The notes under the pieces: model-generated
The model's input: the letters and a program-made list of their open reading frames with translations, nothing else
The model's database searches: none
What the model was told of the DNA's origin: nothing
Shown here: one piece after another, positions 1 to 8,263 of the stretch
How positions within the stretch are numbered: position 1 is the first letter of the stretch
Layout of the letters: each line of letters begins with the position of its first letter
Assembly: GCF_944324615.1 (NCBI RefSeq)
Contig: NZ_CALUWY010000008.1
Location: 1 to 64,000 of the forward strand
DNA length: 64,000 nucleotides
Reading direction: 5' to 3'
Source of the DNA: an uncultured Mailhella sp.
GTDB taxonomy: Bacteria > Desulfobacterota > Desulfovibrionia > Desulfovibrionales > Desulfovibrionaceae
Translations under genes and position numbers: made by a program

Positions 1-14
1 AAAAGTTCCTTCAT
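1..14 (-). CDS. 5' end of a gene running off the left edge
   Basis: Only the first codons are present. On the minus strand an ATG at 14-12 reads Met-Lys-Glu-Leu and then leaves the window. It is preceded at a 5-base spacing by GGAGG (24-20), a near-ideal ribosome binding site. It starts 63 bases after the ggt stop codon on the same strand and could be co-transcribed with it. No function can be assigned from four residues; it could also be a chance start behind a purine-rich stretch. Confidence 0.5.
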
Positions 15-77
15 GGCATCCTCCCTATGCCGACAATAAGAACTTTTTACCCTTTTGGCAATTAATGAGTCCTGAGC

Positions 78-1817
78 TTAATACCCTGCGGCGAATCCGT
101 CGCTTCTGGGATCGGTGGCTCCCTGGAGCACCCCTGTATTCTCGTCGATGAGAATGGCCCCGGCATGCCCCATGGTGTCGGTGAAATCCTCCACCACGCT
201 GACGGGGTGGCCGCGCCGCGCCAGTTCCTCCACAACGCCGGACGGAATGCGGCCTTCCAGCTTCACGTCGTTGGAAGCCGCGCCCCAGGTGCGGCCGTAG
301 AGCCAGCGCGGAGCCGTGACGGCTTCCTGCGGCGTCATGCCGAAATCCACCACCCGCGTCACAATGGCGGCCTGTGTCTGGGGCTGTCCTTCGCCGCCCA
401 TGGTGCCGTACACAAGGAAGGGGCGTCCGTCCTTGAGCAGCATGGCGGGGTTCAGGGTGTGCATGGTGCGCTTTTGGGGCATGAGGCAGTTGACGTGGGC
501 GGGATCGAGGGAGAAGAAGCTTCCCCTGTTCTGGAGCAGCACGCCGGTGCCTTCGGCCACGATGCCGGAACCGAAATCGTGATAGATGCTCTGGATGAGG
601 GAGACGGCGTTGCCGTCCTTGTCCACCACGCCCAGCCAGACGGTGTCGCCCTTGGGGTCGAGGGGCGCCTGCGGCCCTGCGGCCCTGTCCATGCGTATGC
701 GCGCGGCCTGTTTTTGGCCGTGTGCTCCGGAAAGCAGCTCATCCACCGGGATGGAGACGAAATCGGGGTCGGAGAGGTAAAGGTCGCGGTCGAGGAAGGC
801 CTCCTTGGTGGCCTCGATGAGCACATGGTAGTAGTCCGCGCTGCCTTCTCCCATGCCTTTGATATCGAAGTTGTTGAGGATATTAAGAATTTCCAGCGAT
901 GCCATGCCCTGCGTGTTGGGTGGCAGGTTGCAGGCGGTGAGGCCGCGGTAATCGACGCGGAGAGGCGTCACCCAGTCTGCCCTGTGCGCGGCGAAATCCT
1001 CCATGCCGAGCAGTCCGCCGTGCTTTTCCAGGTCGGCCGTGATTTTTCTGGCGATATCGCCCTCGTAGAACTCCTTCGCCCCTTTTTCGGCAATGGCTTC
1101 AAGGGTTTTTGCAAGGTCGGGCTGCCGCAGGATGTCGCCCACGGCAAGGGGTGCGCCGTCATGCAGGAACACGCGGGAAAATTCCGGGAAGCGCTGAAGG
1201 TTGCGGAAGGTGGTATCTTTCGTGTCGGCGTTGACGGCGCTCCAGCGGGCAAGGGAGGTCGAGACGGGAAAGCCGTCCCTTGCATAGTCGATGGCAGAGG
1301 CGAAAAGCTCCTTCCATGCCATGGGCGTGTGCAGGGCACGGCGGCTGAAGCGGTAGGCCTCATCCCAGCCGGATACCGCGCCGGGCACGGTATTCACCGC
1401 AAGGTACCCCCGGGAGGGAATGCTTTTGAGTCCTCTGGAGGCATAGAAGTCGATGGTGGCCTTTTTTCCCGCGCGGCCGCTGGCATTCAGGCCCAGAAGT
1501 TCGCCCGTCTTTGCGTTGTAGATGAGCCAGAAGTTGTCGCCGCCGGGCGTGCACATCTGCGGGTAGACCACGGCCAGGGTGACGGCGGTTGCAATGGCTG
1601 CATCCACGGCGTTGCCGCCGCGGCGGAGGATGTCCAGCCCGGCCTGTGTGGCCAGGTGGTTGGGAGATGTCACCATGCCGCGGGTGGACAGCGGATTGGT
1701 GCTCTGGGAAACGGTGGCGCAGTAGGAAGGGGACACGGCAAAGGCTCCTTCGGCGGGGAGAATGAGCGCGGCGCCGAGCGCCGCCTGCAGAAAGGCCCGC
1801 TTGAAAAATGGTGGCAT
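78..1817 (-). CDS. ggt: gamma-glutamyltransferase, exported
   Basis: A 579-residue Ntn-hydrolase that cleaves gamma-glutamyl compounds such as glutathione and transfers or hydrolyses the glutamyl group. Residues 1-27 form a signal peptide (basic start, hydrophobic Ala/Leu core, AFA cleavage site), so it acts in the periplasm. The large-subunit part begins around GGNAVDAAIA (68-77). The motif GDTVWLGVVDKDGNAVS (390-406) places the self-cleavage site and nucleophile at Thr392, as in Escherichia coli GGT. The length matches the family. AAGGAG lies about 6 bases before the ATG. It is monocistronic or the first of two genes, and lies downstream of a terminator that closes topA. Physiologically it may supply cysteine/glutamate from peptides; that is inference. 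Confidence 0.93.
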   Translation of the reverse strand: MPPFFKRAFLQAALGAALILPAEGAFAVSPSYCATVSQSTNPLSTRGMVTSPNHLATQAGLDILRRGGNAVDAAIATAVTLAVVYPQMCTPGGDNFWLIYNAKTGELLGLNASGRAGKKATIDFYASRGLKSIPSRGYLAVNTVPGAVSGWDEAYRFSRRALHTPMAWKELFASAIDYARDGFPVSTSLARWSAVNADTKDTTFRNLQRFPEFSRVFLHDGAPLAVGDILRQPDLAKTLEAIAEKGAKEFYEGDIARKITADLEKHGGLLGMEDFAAHRADWVTPLRVDYRGLTACNLPPNTQGMASLEILNILNNFDIKGMGEGSADYYHVLIEATKEAFLDRDLYLSDPDFVSIPVDELLSGAHGQKQAARIRMDRAAGPQAPLDPKGDTVWLGVVDKDGNAVSLIQSIYHDFGSGIVAEGTGVLLQNRGSFFSLDPAHVNCLMPQKRTMHTLNPAMLLKDGRPFLVYGTMGGEGQPQTQAAIVTRVVDFGMTPQEAVTAPRWLYGRTWGAASNDVKLEGRIPSGVVEELARRGHPVSVVEDFTDTMGHAGAILIDENTGVLQGATDPRSDGFAAGY

Positions 1818-2040
1818 GACAGCTCCTTCAAGGTAAGGGTTTATGGAACTTTGTCCATGGATGTTTTTTCTTCTGCAAGGAGCGTGCCGAAAAATTTTTT
1901 ATGATATACCCATAAGATACATTTTTCCGGAACAGAGGCGCGGCACGTTTTTGCCCCGCGCGGCGCAGGAAAAGGCGCGTGTGATGACTCCGGGCCTCTG
2001 CGGCGCGGGTCTTTTGCCGTGCAGGCGGCCCGGTTCAGAA

Positions 2041-2081
2041 AAGAACTTCCGGTACGCGGATGTGCCCGCCCGGAAGTTCTT
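2041..2081. repeat. 12-bp perfect inverted repeat upstream of ggt
   Basis: AAGAACTTCCGG (2041-2052) and CCGGAAGTTCTT (2070-2081) are perfect inverted copies separated by 17 bases. It lies between the topA terminator and ggt. It could be a second stem-loop helping to end topA transcription or an operator for ggt; the sequence alone does not decide. Confidence 0.6.
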
Positions 2082-2088
2082 TCGCGGT

Positions 2089-2114
2089 AAAAAAAAGGAT
2101 GCCCGGAGGCATCC
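2089..2114 (-). terminator. intrinsic terminator of topA
   Basis: GGATGCC and GGCATCC (2097-2114) form a 7-bp stem. On the minus strand it is followed by eight Ts (complement of 2089-2096). It begins 22 bases after the topA stop codon. Confidence 0.85.
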
Positions 2115-2136
2115 TGAAAAAAAGAAGGGAAGGCGG

Positions 2137-4449
2137 TCAGGCCTGATCTTCGCTGAGGTCCCGCGTGTAGCGGCACTTGGGGTTGGGGCAGGCTATGTGT
2201 CTGCCGCGTGCCCGGGTGGTTTTGATGACGAGAACGGGCGAACCGCATTCGGGGCAGGTTTCGGCCACGGGCCAGTCCCACACGGCGTAGTCGCACTGGG
2301 GGTACTGGTCGCAGGAATAGAAGAGCTTGCCCTTGCGGGAGCTTTTTTCCACCAGCATGCCCTTGCCGCACTTGGGGCAGGCCACACCCGTGGAGAAGGG
2401 CGCGGCATAGTCGCACCTGGGATAGTTGGCGCAGCTTAAAAAGCGGCTGCCCGTGCGCGCCTGCTTGAGGATGACGTCGCCCCCGCACTTGGGGCAGGTG
2501 CCCACCTTCTGGTGTTCTTCCTTCTGCCGTTCCTGGGGAATGATGTGCCCCTTTTCGTCACGGGTGAAGTTGGTGGTGTAGCGGCATTCCGGGTAGCCGG
2601 TGCAGGCCAGGAATTCTCCGCTTTTTCCGAATTTCACCACCAGGGGCTTGCCGCATTCCGGGCAGGGCACGTCGGTGGTGAGTCCGCCCTTGACGGGAGC
2701 CATGTTTTTGGCCGCCGCTTCCAGGGTGGGATTGAACTCCTTGGAGAAGCCCTTCATGAGCTCCACCCAGCCGAGCTCGCCGTCGGCCACCTTGTCGAGA
2801 TTGTTTTCCATTTCCGCGGTGAAGCCCACGTCCATGAGCCGCTTGAAATGGTCGCGCAGCTGGGAGCAGACCACCTTGCCGAGATCCGTGGGGATGAAGT
2901 GCTTGTCCTCCAGGCGCACATATTCGCGCTCCTGAATGGTGGAAATGATGGTGGCGTAGGTGGAGGGGCGGCCTATGCCCTTTTCTTCCAGTTCGCGCAC
3001 CAGAGAAGCTTCGGTGTAGCGCGGTGCGGGCTGGGTGAACTTCTGTTCCTTTTCCAGCTTCTGCAGCGTGACGACTTCGCCTTCGCGCAGGGGCGGAAGG
3101 GCGCTTTCCTCTTCTTCACTGGTGCGGGGCATGACGGCGAGAAAGCCCGGGAAGAGCAGCCTTTCCCCTTTGGCCTTCCACTGGCCGGGGCCGCAGGTCA
3201 GGGTGACGGAGGTGTCGTGATAGGTGGCGGCAGCCATCTGCGAAGCGACGAAGCGGCACCAGATGAGGTTGTAGAGGCGGTACTGATCGGAAGAGAGAAA
3301 TTCCTTCACGTCCTGGGGGGTAAGGGTGACATCCACGGGGCGGATGGCTTCATGGGCATCCTGCGCGGTGGTCTTGCCCTTGAAGGAGCGGCCCTTGCCG
3401 CCGGGAGCCATGTAATCCTTGCCGAAGCGCGCTTCCACATATTCCGCCGCGCTTTTCTTCGCTTCGTCGGCAATGCGCACGGAGTCGGTACGCATGTAGG
3501 TGATGAGCGCGGTGGTGCCCCTTTCGCCGAGTTCTATGCCTTCATAAAGGCGCTGGGCCGTGGTCATGGTGCGCTTGGAGGTGAAGCCGATGCGCTGGTT
3601 GGCCGTCTGCTGAAGGGTCGAGGTGGTGAAGGGCGGCAGGGGCGTGCGCGAACGCTCCTTTTCCTCCACCTGGGAAACCACGAAGGGCTGACCGGCCATG
3701 GCCTGTTCCATGGCGTCGGCTGCGGCCTTGCTGGCGATGAGAATCTTGCGCGCGCTTCTGGCTTCGGCATCTTCGCCGGAAAGCTGCTTCAGCGTTTTTG
3801 CAAAGCCGGTTTCCACCTTGACCAGTTCCGCCTTGAAGGGCGGGGGCGTCGCTCCGGCGAGAAGGGCGCGGAAGGTCCAGAATTCTTCGGGCACGAAGGC
3901 GAGGCGCTCTTCCTCTCTTTCCACGATGAGGCGCAGCGCCACCGACTGCACGCGGCCTGCGGAAATGCCCCGCTTCACGGTTTTCCACAGCAGGGGAGAG
4001 ATCTTGTAGCCCACGAGCCTGTCGAGCACACGGCGGGCCTGCTGGGCGTTGAACAGGTCGGGATTGATGTCGTGCGGGTTCTCAAGCGCGTTCTTCACGG
4101 CGCGGGCCGTGATTTCGTTGAACTGTATGCGTTTGATGTTCTTCGCCTTGTTTCTGATGACTTCGGCGATGTGCCAGGCAATGGCCTCTCCCTCGCGGTC
4201 GGGGTCGGGGGCGAGGTAGACGGTGTCGGCCTTGGCGGCGGCTTCCTGCAGGTCGCGCACGACCTTTTCCTTGCCCTTGATGATCTCATAACGGGGGGCG
4301 AAGTCGTGGGATTCATCCACGCCTATTTCCTTGGTGGGCAGGTCGCGGATATGGCCCACGCTGGCCTGCACCATGTATTTGCCGCCCAGAAATTTTTTGA
4401 TGGTCTTCACCTTTGCCGGTGATTCCACAATAATGAGATCTTTGCCCAT
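2137..4449 (-). CDS. topA: DNA topoisomerase I
   Basis: Type IA topoisomerase of 770 residues that relaxes negative supercoils. The Toprim domain starts at once (DLIIVESPAKVKTIKKFLG, 4-22) with DPDREGEA (82-89). The nucleophile is Tyr318 in ITYMRTDS. The C-terminal 180 residues hold four CxxC...C-x(4,5)-C zinc-ribbon repeats (each CPxCG... with a GYPxCxYT-like second half). The ATG at 4449 was chosen because the protein then begins like its family. A longer frame reaches 4503, but that start overlaps the predicted promoter -10 box and has no ribosome site. The site before 4449 is itself weak (GAGCG). Confidence 0.96.
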   Translation of the reverse strand: MGKDLIIVESPAKVKTIKKFLGGKYMVQASVGHIRDLPTKEIGVDESHDFAPRYEIIKGKEKVVRDLQEAAAKADTVYLAPDPDREGEAIAWHIAEVIRNKAKNIKRIQFNEITARAVKNALENPHDINPDLFNAQQARRVLDRLVGYKISPLLWKTVKRGISAGRVQSVALRLIVEREEERLAFVPEEFWTFRALLAGATPPPFKAELVKVETGFAKTLKQLSGEDAEARSARKILIASKAAADAMEQAMAGQPFVVSQVEEKERSRTPLPPFTTSTLQQTANQRIGFTSKRTMTTAQRLYEGIELGERGTTALITYMRTDSVRIADEAKKSAAEYVEARFGKDYMAPGGKGRSFKGKTTAQDAHEAIRPVDVTLTPQDVKEFLSSDQYRLYNLIWCRFVASQMAAATYHDTSVTLTCGPGQWKAKGERLLFPGFLAVMPRTSEEEESALPPLREGEVVTLQKLEKEQKFTQPAPRYTEASLVRELEEKGIGRPSTYATIISTIQEREYVRLEDKHFIPTDLGKVVCSQLRDHFKRLMDVGFTAEMENNLDKVADGELGWVELMKGFSKEFNPTLEAAAKNMAPVKGGLTTDVPCPECGKPLVVKFGKSGEFLACTGYPECRYTTNFTRDEKGHIIPQERQKEEHQKVGTCPKCGGDVILKQARTGSRFLSCANYPRCDYAAPFSTGVACPKCGKGMLVEKSSRKGKLFYSCDQYPQCDYAVWDWPVAETCPECGSPVLVIKTTRARGRHIACPNPKCRYTRDLSEDQA

Positions 4450-4498
4450 AAAACGCTCGCAGATAGGAATTTGATGGGAAGCTTTTCCCGCCTCAAGG

Positions 4499-4526
4499 AA
4501 CATACGACAAAAGGGGGGGGCGTCAA
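4499..4526 (-). promoter_or_regulatory. sigma70-type promoter of topA
   Basis: On the minus strand, TTGACG (4526-4521), a 16-base spacer containing eight Cs, and TATGTT (4504-4499). It predicts transcription starting near 4491, about 40 bases before the topA ATG, which supports the shorter start. Confidence 0.6.
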
Positions 4527-4667
4527 GCCCCGGAGGGGAAAAAGGACCCGCTTTGCCCGATTCTCCCGCGGAAACGGATACAAAGCATGCCCTGCGGCCG
4601 AAGAAGCCTCCGCCGCTTTGTCCCCGGGGCGGAAGAGAAGGCGTTTTCCGGAAGCAGAAGCGGATGG

Positions 4668-5738
4668 TCAGAAAAGAGTCGCCTCGTGGGCCGTTTCCTC
4701 AAAGCGTATGCGTTCCGGTCTCAGGCCGAGCAGGCGCCAGCGCGCCTTCAGCGCTCCCTTGTCGCCGTAGAGAAAACCCTGACAGAAGCGGGGCAGAACC
4801 AGCATCTCCGGTTTTTTCCCCAGAGCGTCCGCCGCATCCTGTGCGGCAAGAAGAAGCGCTTCGGCCTGAATGAGCGCGCCGAGAGCCGGATGCCGCGGGC
4901 CGGCGAGAAGCGCTTTGTCGAAGGCGGGTTCCGGGGCCACGGCCAGCCGTATGACGGGAACGCGCGCCTGCCAGGCCATGTTCAGCGCCGCTCCCAGGGT
5001 GCGGACGGTTTCCTCCACTGTCCATGGGCGGTAGCTTCCCTCCCGGTACCAGCGGGCGAGCACCGTGCCTTCCGGCACGAGGCAGGGATAGAAGCGCAGG
5101 CAGGCGGGGGAGAGGGAAAGAGCCTTCCGCACGTCGGCAAGAAAGATGTCGGGGCTGCTCCCCGGCATGCCGGGAAGCAGCTGTATGCCGAGTCTGAGTC
5201 CGGCTTCTGTCACGGCAAGGCAGCCTGCTTCCGCGTCCTTTCCCGTGTAGCCCCGCCGGGAAAGGGAAAGCGCCTTGTCGTCGAAGCTCTGTATGCCGAG
5301 TTCCACAAGGTCGATGCCGTGCAGGGAAAGTTCCTTCAGAACGGAGGGCGGGAGGGCGTCGGGTCTGGTGGAGCAGCGTGCATGGGTGATGCGCCCGCTC
5401 TGGCGCATGTCGTGCAGCAGATCGAGGCAGAGCGCGCGGTCGGCGTCGGGCAGGGCGGTGAAGGTGCCGCCGTAAAAGGCGAGTTCCCGCTCTTCCCCTG
5501 TGCCGCAAGGGCGCAGCTGCTCCAGTCCGGGGCGCACGGCGGAGAGAATCGACGCTGTGCCCCGGGCATTTCCCTGCCCGGTCTGCCTGTCCTGCGCACA
5601 GTAGACGCACTGGCCGGGACATCCCAGAAAAGGTAGAAAAACCGGAAAGATGCGTCCGGCTCTGTATTGTCTTTCTCCGGCAGGAAAATGAACGCACCGT
5701 GCGTTTTCTGCGGGAACAACATGGGAAAAATGCGACAT
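4668..5738 (-). CDS. radical SAM protein, Elp3-like family
   Basis: A 356-residue protein. LGCPGQCVYC (about 40-49) is the CxxxCxxC triad that binds the radical-SAM [4Fe-4S] cluster. FYGGTF is the Gly-rich SAM-binding motif, and ELGIQSFDDKAL with QLLPGMPGSSPD resemble Elp3/HemN-type barrels. No acetyltransferase domain follows, so it is a stand-alone radical-SAM enzyme of unknown substrate. The ATG at 5738 has GAGG about 8 bases upstream and gives a family-like N terminus; the frame stays open much further upstream but overlaps the divergent HIT gene. It could share transcription with topA, although topA also has its own promoter. Confidence 0.8.
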   Translation of the reverse strand: MSHFSHVVPAENARCVHFPAGERQYRAGRIFPVFLPFLGCPGQCVYCAQDRQTGQGNARGTASILSAVRPGLEQLRPCGTGEERELAFYGGTFTALPDADRALCLDLLHDMRQSGRITHARCSTRPDALPPSVLKELSLHGIDLVELGIQSFDDKALSLSRRGYTGKDAEAGCLAVTEAGLRLGIQLLPGMPGSSPDIFLADVRKALSLSPACLRFYPCLVPEGTVLARWYREGSYRPWTVEETVRTLGAALNMAWQARVPVIRLAVAPEPAFDKALLAGPRHPALGALIQAEALLLAAQDAADALGKKPEMLVLPRFCQGFLYGDKGALKARWRLLGLRPERIRFEETAHEATLF

Positions 5739-5762
5739 TTTTTTGCCTCGGAAGAAAAGCTC

Positions 5763-5791
5763 TTGATGTTCTAATCGCTTGCGCTTAGGAT
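5763..5791 (+). promoter_or_regulatory. candidate promoter of the HIT-family gene
   Basis: TTGATG (5763-5768), a 17-base spacer, and TAGGAT (5786-5791). Transcription would start near 5798, just before the leader stem-loop. Confidence 0.45.
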
Positions 5792-5803
5792 GACAAGGTG
5801 TCC

Positions 5804-5822
5804 CCCGTGTTAAAAACACGGG
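5804..5822 (+). promoter_or_regulatory. 5' leader stem-loop before the HIT gene
   Basis: CCCGTGTT and AACACGGG form a perfect 8-bp stem with an AAA loop, ending inside a first GGAGG (5821-5825). A second GGAGG (5831-5835) precedes the ATG by 11 bases and is likely the working ribosome site. With the predicted start near 5798 the hairpin would sit almost at the mRNA 5' end, suggesting stability or translation control. Confidence 0.55.
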
Positions 5823-5846
5823 AGGTTTCTGGAGGTCTGTACTGTC

Positions 5847-6269
5847 ATGTCTGAGGAAAAGTGTATTTTCTGCCTCATTGCAAAGGGTGAGATTCCCTGC
5901 GCAAAAGTGTATGAGGATGATAGTGTCCTGGCGTTTCTGGATCTTTCTCCTGTTCATCCCGGGCATACGCTGGTCATTCCCAAGGCGCATTACAAGGATA
6001 TGCTCCATGTGCCCTGTGAACTTGGACCGGCGATATTCTCGGCCCTGAAGAAGGTGGGCGCCGCCGTGATGGGCGCTACCGGCGCTTCGGGGTTCAACGT
6101 CATGCAGAATAACGGATTGTCCGCCGGGCAGACCATGTTTCATATCCATTGGCACATCATCCCCCGTTTCGACGGGGACGGTCTCGGCGCCTGGGAGCAG
6201 GGGAAGTATCCCGACGCCGCGGCTATGCAGGACATGGCCGCCAGGGTGGCCTCGTACCTGGAAAAATAA
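5847..6269 (+). CDS. HIT-family nucleotide hydrolase (Hint-like)
   Basis: A 140-residue histidine-triad protein. The triad His99-x-His101-x-His103 lies in FHIHWHIIPRF; His101 is the expected nucleophile for cleaving phosphoramidate or AMP esters. The N-terminal CIFC (6-9), together with the His at 48, is the zinc site typical of bacterial Hint proteins. Substrates cannot be predicted; the family includes purine nucleoside phosphoramidases. The HU gene follows after 33 bases with its own strong ribosome site and may be co-transcribed. Confidence 0.9.
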   Translation: MSEEKCIFCLIAKGEIPCAKVYEDDSVLAFLDLSPVHPGHTLVIPKAHYKDMLHVPCELGPAIFSALKKVGAAVMGATGASGFNVMQNNGLSAGQTMFHIHWHIIPRFDGDGLGAWEQGKYPDAAAMQDMAARVASYLEK

Positions 6270-6302
6270 TCCGTCTTCAGGAAGGAGTGGCAGGAGGAAC
6301 GT

Positions 6303-6608
6303 ATGAATAAGGCTCTTACCAAGGCAGACATTGTGGAAGCGGTGTACAACGACAAGAATCTTGGCCGCAACCGTGCGGAAGTAAAGAATATTGTTGAAAA
6401 TCTGCTTTCTTTGATGAAGCAGGCCATCAAAAAGGACGACGCGCTTCTGATCAGTGGTTTCGGCAAGTTTGAAGCCTACGACAAGAACGCCCGCAAGGGG
6501 CGCAACCCTCAGACCGACGAATCCATCACCCTGCCGCCGCGCAAGGTCGTTGTGTTCCGCCTGTCCCGCAAGTTCCGCATGGAGCTCAACGGCGGCGAGG
6601 AAGTATAA
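6303..6608 (+). CDS. HU/IHF-family DNA-binding protein
   Basis: A 101-residue nucleoid protein. The N-terminal helices (MNKALTKADIVEAVY) resemble IHF alpha. The beta-arm signature ISGFGKFEAYDKNARKGRN (about 51-69) is followed by the conserved arm residues NPQT. It bends DNA as a dimer and might support sigma54 promoters such as the one at 47.85 kb, if it is IHF-like. HU and IHF cannot be separated with certainty by eye. A GGAGG lies 6 bases upstream, and a strong terminator follows 18 bases after the stop. Confidence 0.93.
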   Translation: MNKALTKADIVEAVYNDKNLGRNRAEVKNIVENLLSLMKQAIKKDDALLISGFGKFEAYDKNARKGRNPQTDESITLPPRKVVVFRLSRKFRMELNGGEEV

Positions 6609-6625
6609 ACGCCGCAAGTTTTCTG

Positions 6626-6654
6626 AAAGGCCCGCTCCGGCGGGCCTTTTTTCT
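6626..6654 (+). terminator. intrinsic terminator after the HU/IHF gene
   Basis: AAAGGCCCGC and GCGGGCCTTT (6626-6649) form a 10-bp stem with a TCCG loop followed by Ts. Confidence 0.9.
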
Positions 6655-6772
6655 TTGCCCGGAAAAGAGGGGCGTGCTGTACTCCCTGATTCTTTTGCGT
6701 TATATCCTGTGGGCAACTTCCGGTTTTTCCGGGGGAAAATCCTGGCCGTTCGGTCAGATAGGAGAGGATATC

Positions 6773-7723
6773 ATGTCTGTTCCCGTTCTTGATGCCGCCG
6801 CCTGGTCGGCAAGGCTTATGGAACTGCCGCGCCACGGAGCGGCGAAGGTTACGGCGTTCTATGAGCATCGCATGGGGGCCGTGTGCAGGGATGCAAGGTT
6901 TCTTCTTGTGCCGCTGGACGACCATATGGTGCACCGCGGCGACGCCATTTTTGAAAGCCTTTCCTTCCTGGAAGGACGCATCGTGCAGCTCGATGCGCAC
7001 CTTGCCCGCATGAGGCATTCCGCCGAAAGGCTGAAGCTCACGCCTCCCTGCTCCTGGGACGAGGTGCGGAGCATCATGATCGACGTGGCGAAGGCGGGCG
7101 GCGAACCCTGCGGCGGGCTGAAGGTACTGCTCGGGCGCGGCTGCGGGGGGCTCGGCGTGGATCCCGGCGAATGCCCGGAAACCAGCCTGTACATGGTGGC
7201 CACAAAGGGCAGTCCGCTGCAGGAATCCTTCTGGCAGAAGGGGCTCACCGCGGCGAAAAGCGACATTCCCGCCAAGCAGGAATGGCTTGCCCAGATAAAA
7301 TCCACCAACTACCTCGCCAACGCGCTCATGGCCATGGAGGCCCGGGAAAAGGGCGTGGATCTCACCTTCTCCTTCGACGAGCAGGGCTATCTTGCGGAGG
7401 CCGCCATTGCCAACGTGGCCATGGTGGACAGAGAGGGCAGGCTCCTTCTGCCGAACTTCCGCAACGCGCTGCCCGGCACCACGGCGATTCTGGCCATGGA
7501 CCTGGCAAAGGCGTTCATGAACGTAGTTCTCACTGATATCACGGAAGAAATACTGGAACAGGCTTCCGAGGTTCTGGTACTTGGTACTACATGCGAGTGC
7601 GTGGCGGTCACGCACTACAACGGCAAGCCTGTAGGCGACGGCCGTCCCGGTCCCATGGCGGACAGGCTGCGCCATCTGCTGCATGACGCTCTTGTGACCG
7701 GAGGCGTGCCGTTCCTCGAATGA
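6773..7723 (+). CDS. class IV aminotransferase (BCAT/ADC-lyase fold)
   Basis: A PLP enzyme of 316 residues. IKSTNYLANALMAMEA holds the Schiff-base Lys. DDHMVHRGDAIFES is the class IV N-terminal signature, and EAAIANVAMV with the Gly-rich phosphate site follow. It resembles branched-chain aminotransferases, 4-amino-4-deoxychorismate lyases and D-amino-acid transaminases. No folate genes are adjacent, so the substrate stays open. The ATG at 6773 has GGAGAGG 5-6 bases upstream; the frame is open further upstream but without a better start. The small exported gene follows after 18 bases. Confidence 0.88.
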   Translation: MSVPVLDAAAWSARLMELPRHGAAKVTAFYEHRMGAVCRDARFLLVPLDDHMVHRGDAIFESLSFLEGRIVQLDAHLARMRHSAERLKLTPPCSWDEVRSIMIDVAKAGGEPCGGLKVLLGRGCGGLGVDPGECPETSLYMVATKGSPLQESFWQKGLTAAKSDIPAKQEWLAQIKSTNYLANALMAMEAREKGVDLTFSFDEQGYLAEAAIANVAMVDREGRLLLPNFRNALPGTTAILAMDLAKAFMNVVLTDITEEILEQASEVLVLGTTCECVAVTHYNGKPVGDGRPGPMADRLRHLLHDALVTGGVPFLE

Positions 7724-7741
7724 TCAACAAGTGAGGAACTT

Positions 7742-8164
7742 ATGCGCATCAAAACTCTGTTCACCGGTTTGTGCTGTGGTATCATTCTGGCCCCCGCGCT
7801 GGCCTTTGCGGCCGACACCGCTCCCAAGGCGAAGCAGACCGTGGCCGACACTCCCTTTGTGATCGTGGCCCCCAGCGAGGAAATCGTGGTCACCTTCCCC
7901 CTGTTCCTGGTGGAACGCGGCGTGGTGGAGAATGTGGACGCCAAGAAGGGCACCTTCTCCCTCAAGGACAAGGACGGCGATGTTTCCACCATCAAGGTGA
8001 CGGATAACACGCTTATTGAAAACGTGTACGCCGACATCTTCACCTGGGAAACCAAGAAGGGCATCGCCGACCTGAAGAAGGGCGACAAGGTGCGCGCCCG
8101 CGTCTTCCCCGGTGATGAAGGCGAACCTTCCTCGGCCATTTCCCTGGATGTGTATAAGTTCTAA
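7742..8164 (+). CDS. small exported protein of unknown function
   Basis: 140 residues with a clear Sec signal peptide (MRIKTLF, hydrophobic core, ALAFA cleavage near 23). The mature part is charged and beta-rich with a pattern (VENVDAKKGTFSLKDKDG, KVTDNTLIENVYAD, LKKGDKVRARVFP) like the small beta-barrel or OB-like periplasmic proteins that bind or shield metals or ligands. No family recognised. GAGGAA precedes the ATG by 5 bases. It ends at the terminator shared with priA. Confidence 0.8.
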   Translation: MRIKTLFTGLCCGIILAPALAFAADTAPKAKQTVADTPFVIVAPSEEIVVTFPLFLVERGVVENVDAKKGTFSLKDKDGDVSTIKVTDNTLIENVYADIFTWETKKGIADLKKGDKVRARVFPGDEGEPSSAISLDVYKF

Positions 8165-8196
8165 CTGAAATCAGAAAGCCGCAGAGGCATGTCAGA

Positions 8197-8229
8197 AGGC
8201 CGGGCCGCCCGTCATGGGCGGCCCGGCCT
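8197..8229. terminator. bidirectional hairpin between convergent genes
   Basis: A 14-bp perfect stem, AGGCCGGGCCGCCC and its complement, with a GTCAT loop. It lies between the small exported gene and the convergent priA. Only modest T runs follow on either side, but the stem is very stable. Confidence 0.75.
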
Positions 8230-8263
8230 CTGCTGTCTTTACCCCTTCTCGGAGGGGGGATGC

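Larger units (their letters stand above)
1818..2136. other. intergenic region between topA and ggt
   Basis: A gap of 319 bases between two minus-strand genes. From the topA side it holds the topA terminator hairpin, a 12-bp inverted repeat (2041-2081), and an AT-rich stretch near 1893-1925 with GTATATCAT-like sequence that could be the ggt promoter, though no convincing -35 box was seen. Reading frames across it look like shadow frames. Confidence 0.6.

Noticed and set aside
165-1904. Plus-strand frame of 579 codons opposite ggt
   Set aside because: Fully antisense to a gene with all catalytic motifs; composition is that of a shadow frame.
4450-4503. Upstream start for topA at 4503
   Set aside because: No ribosome site, unrelated N terminus, and the start codon itself overlaps the predicted -10 box.
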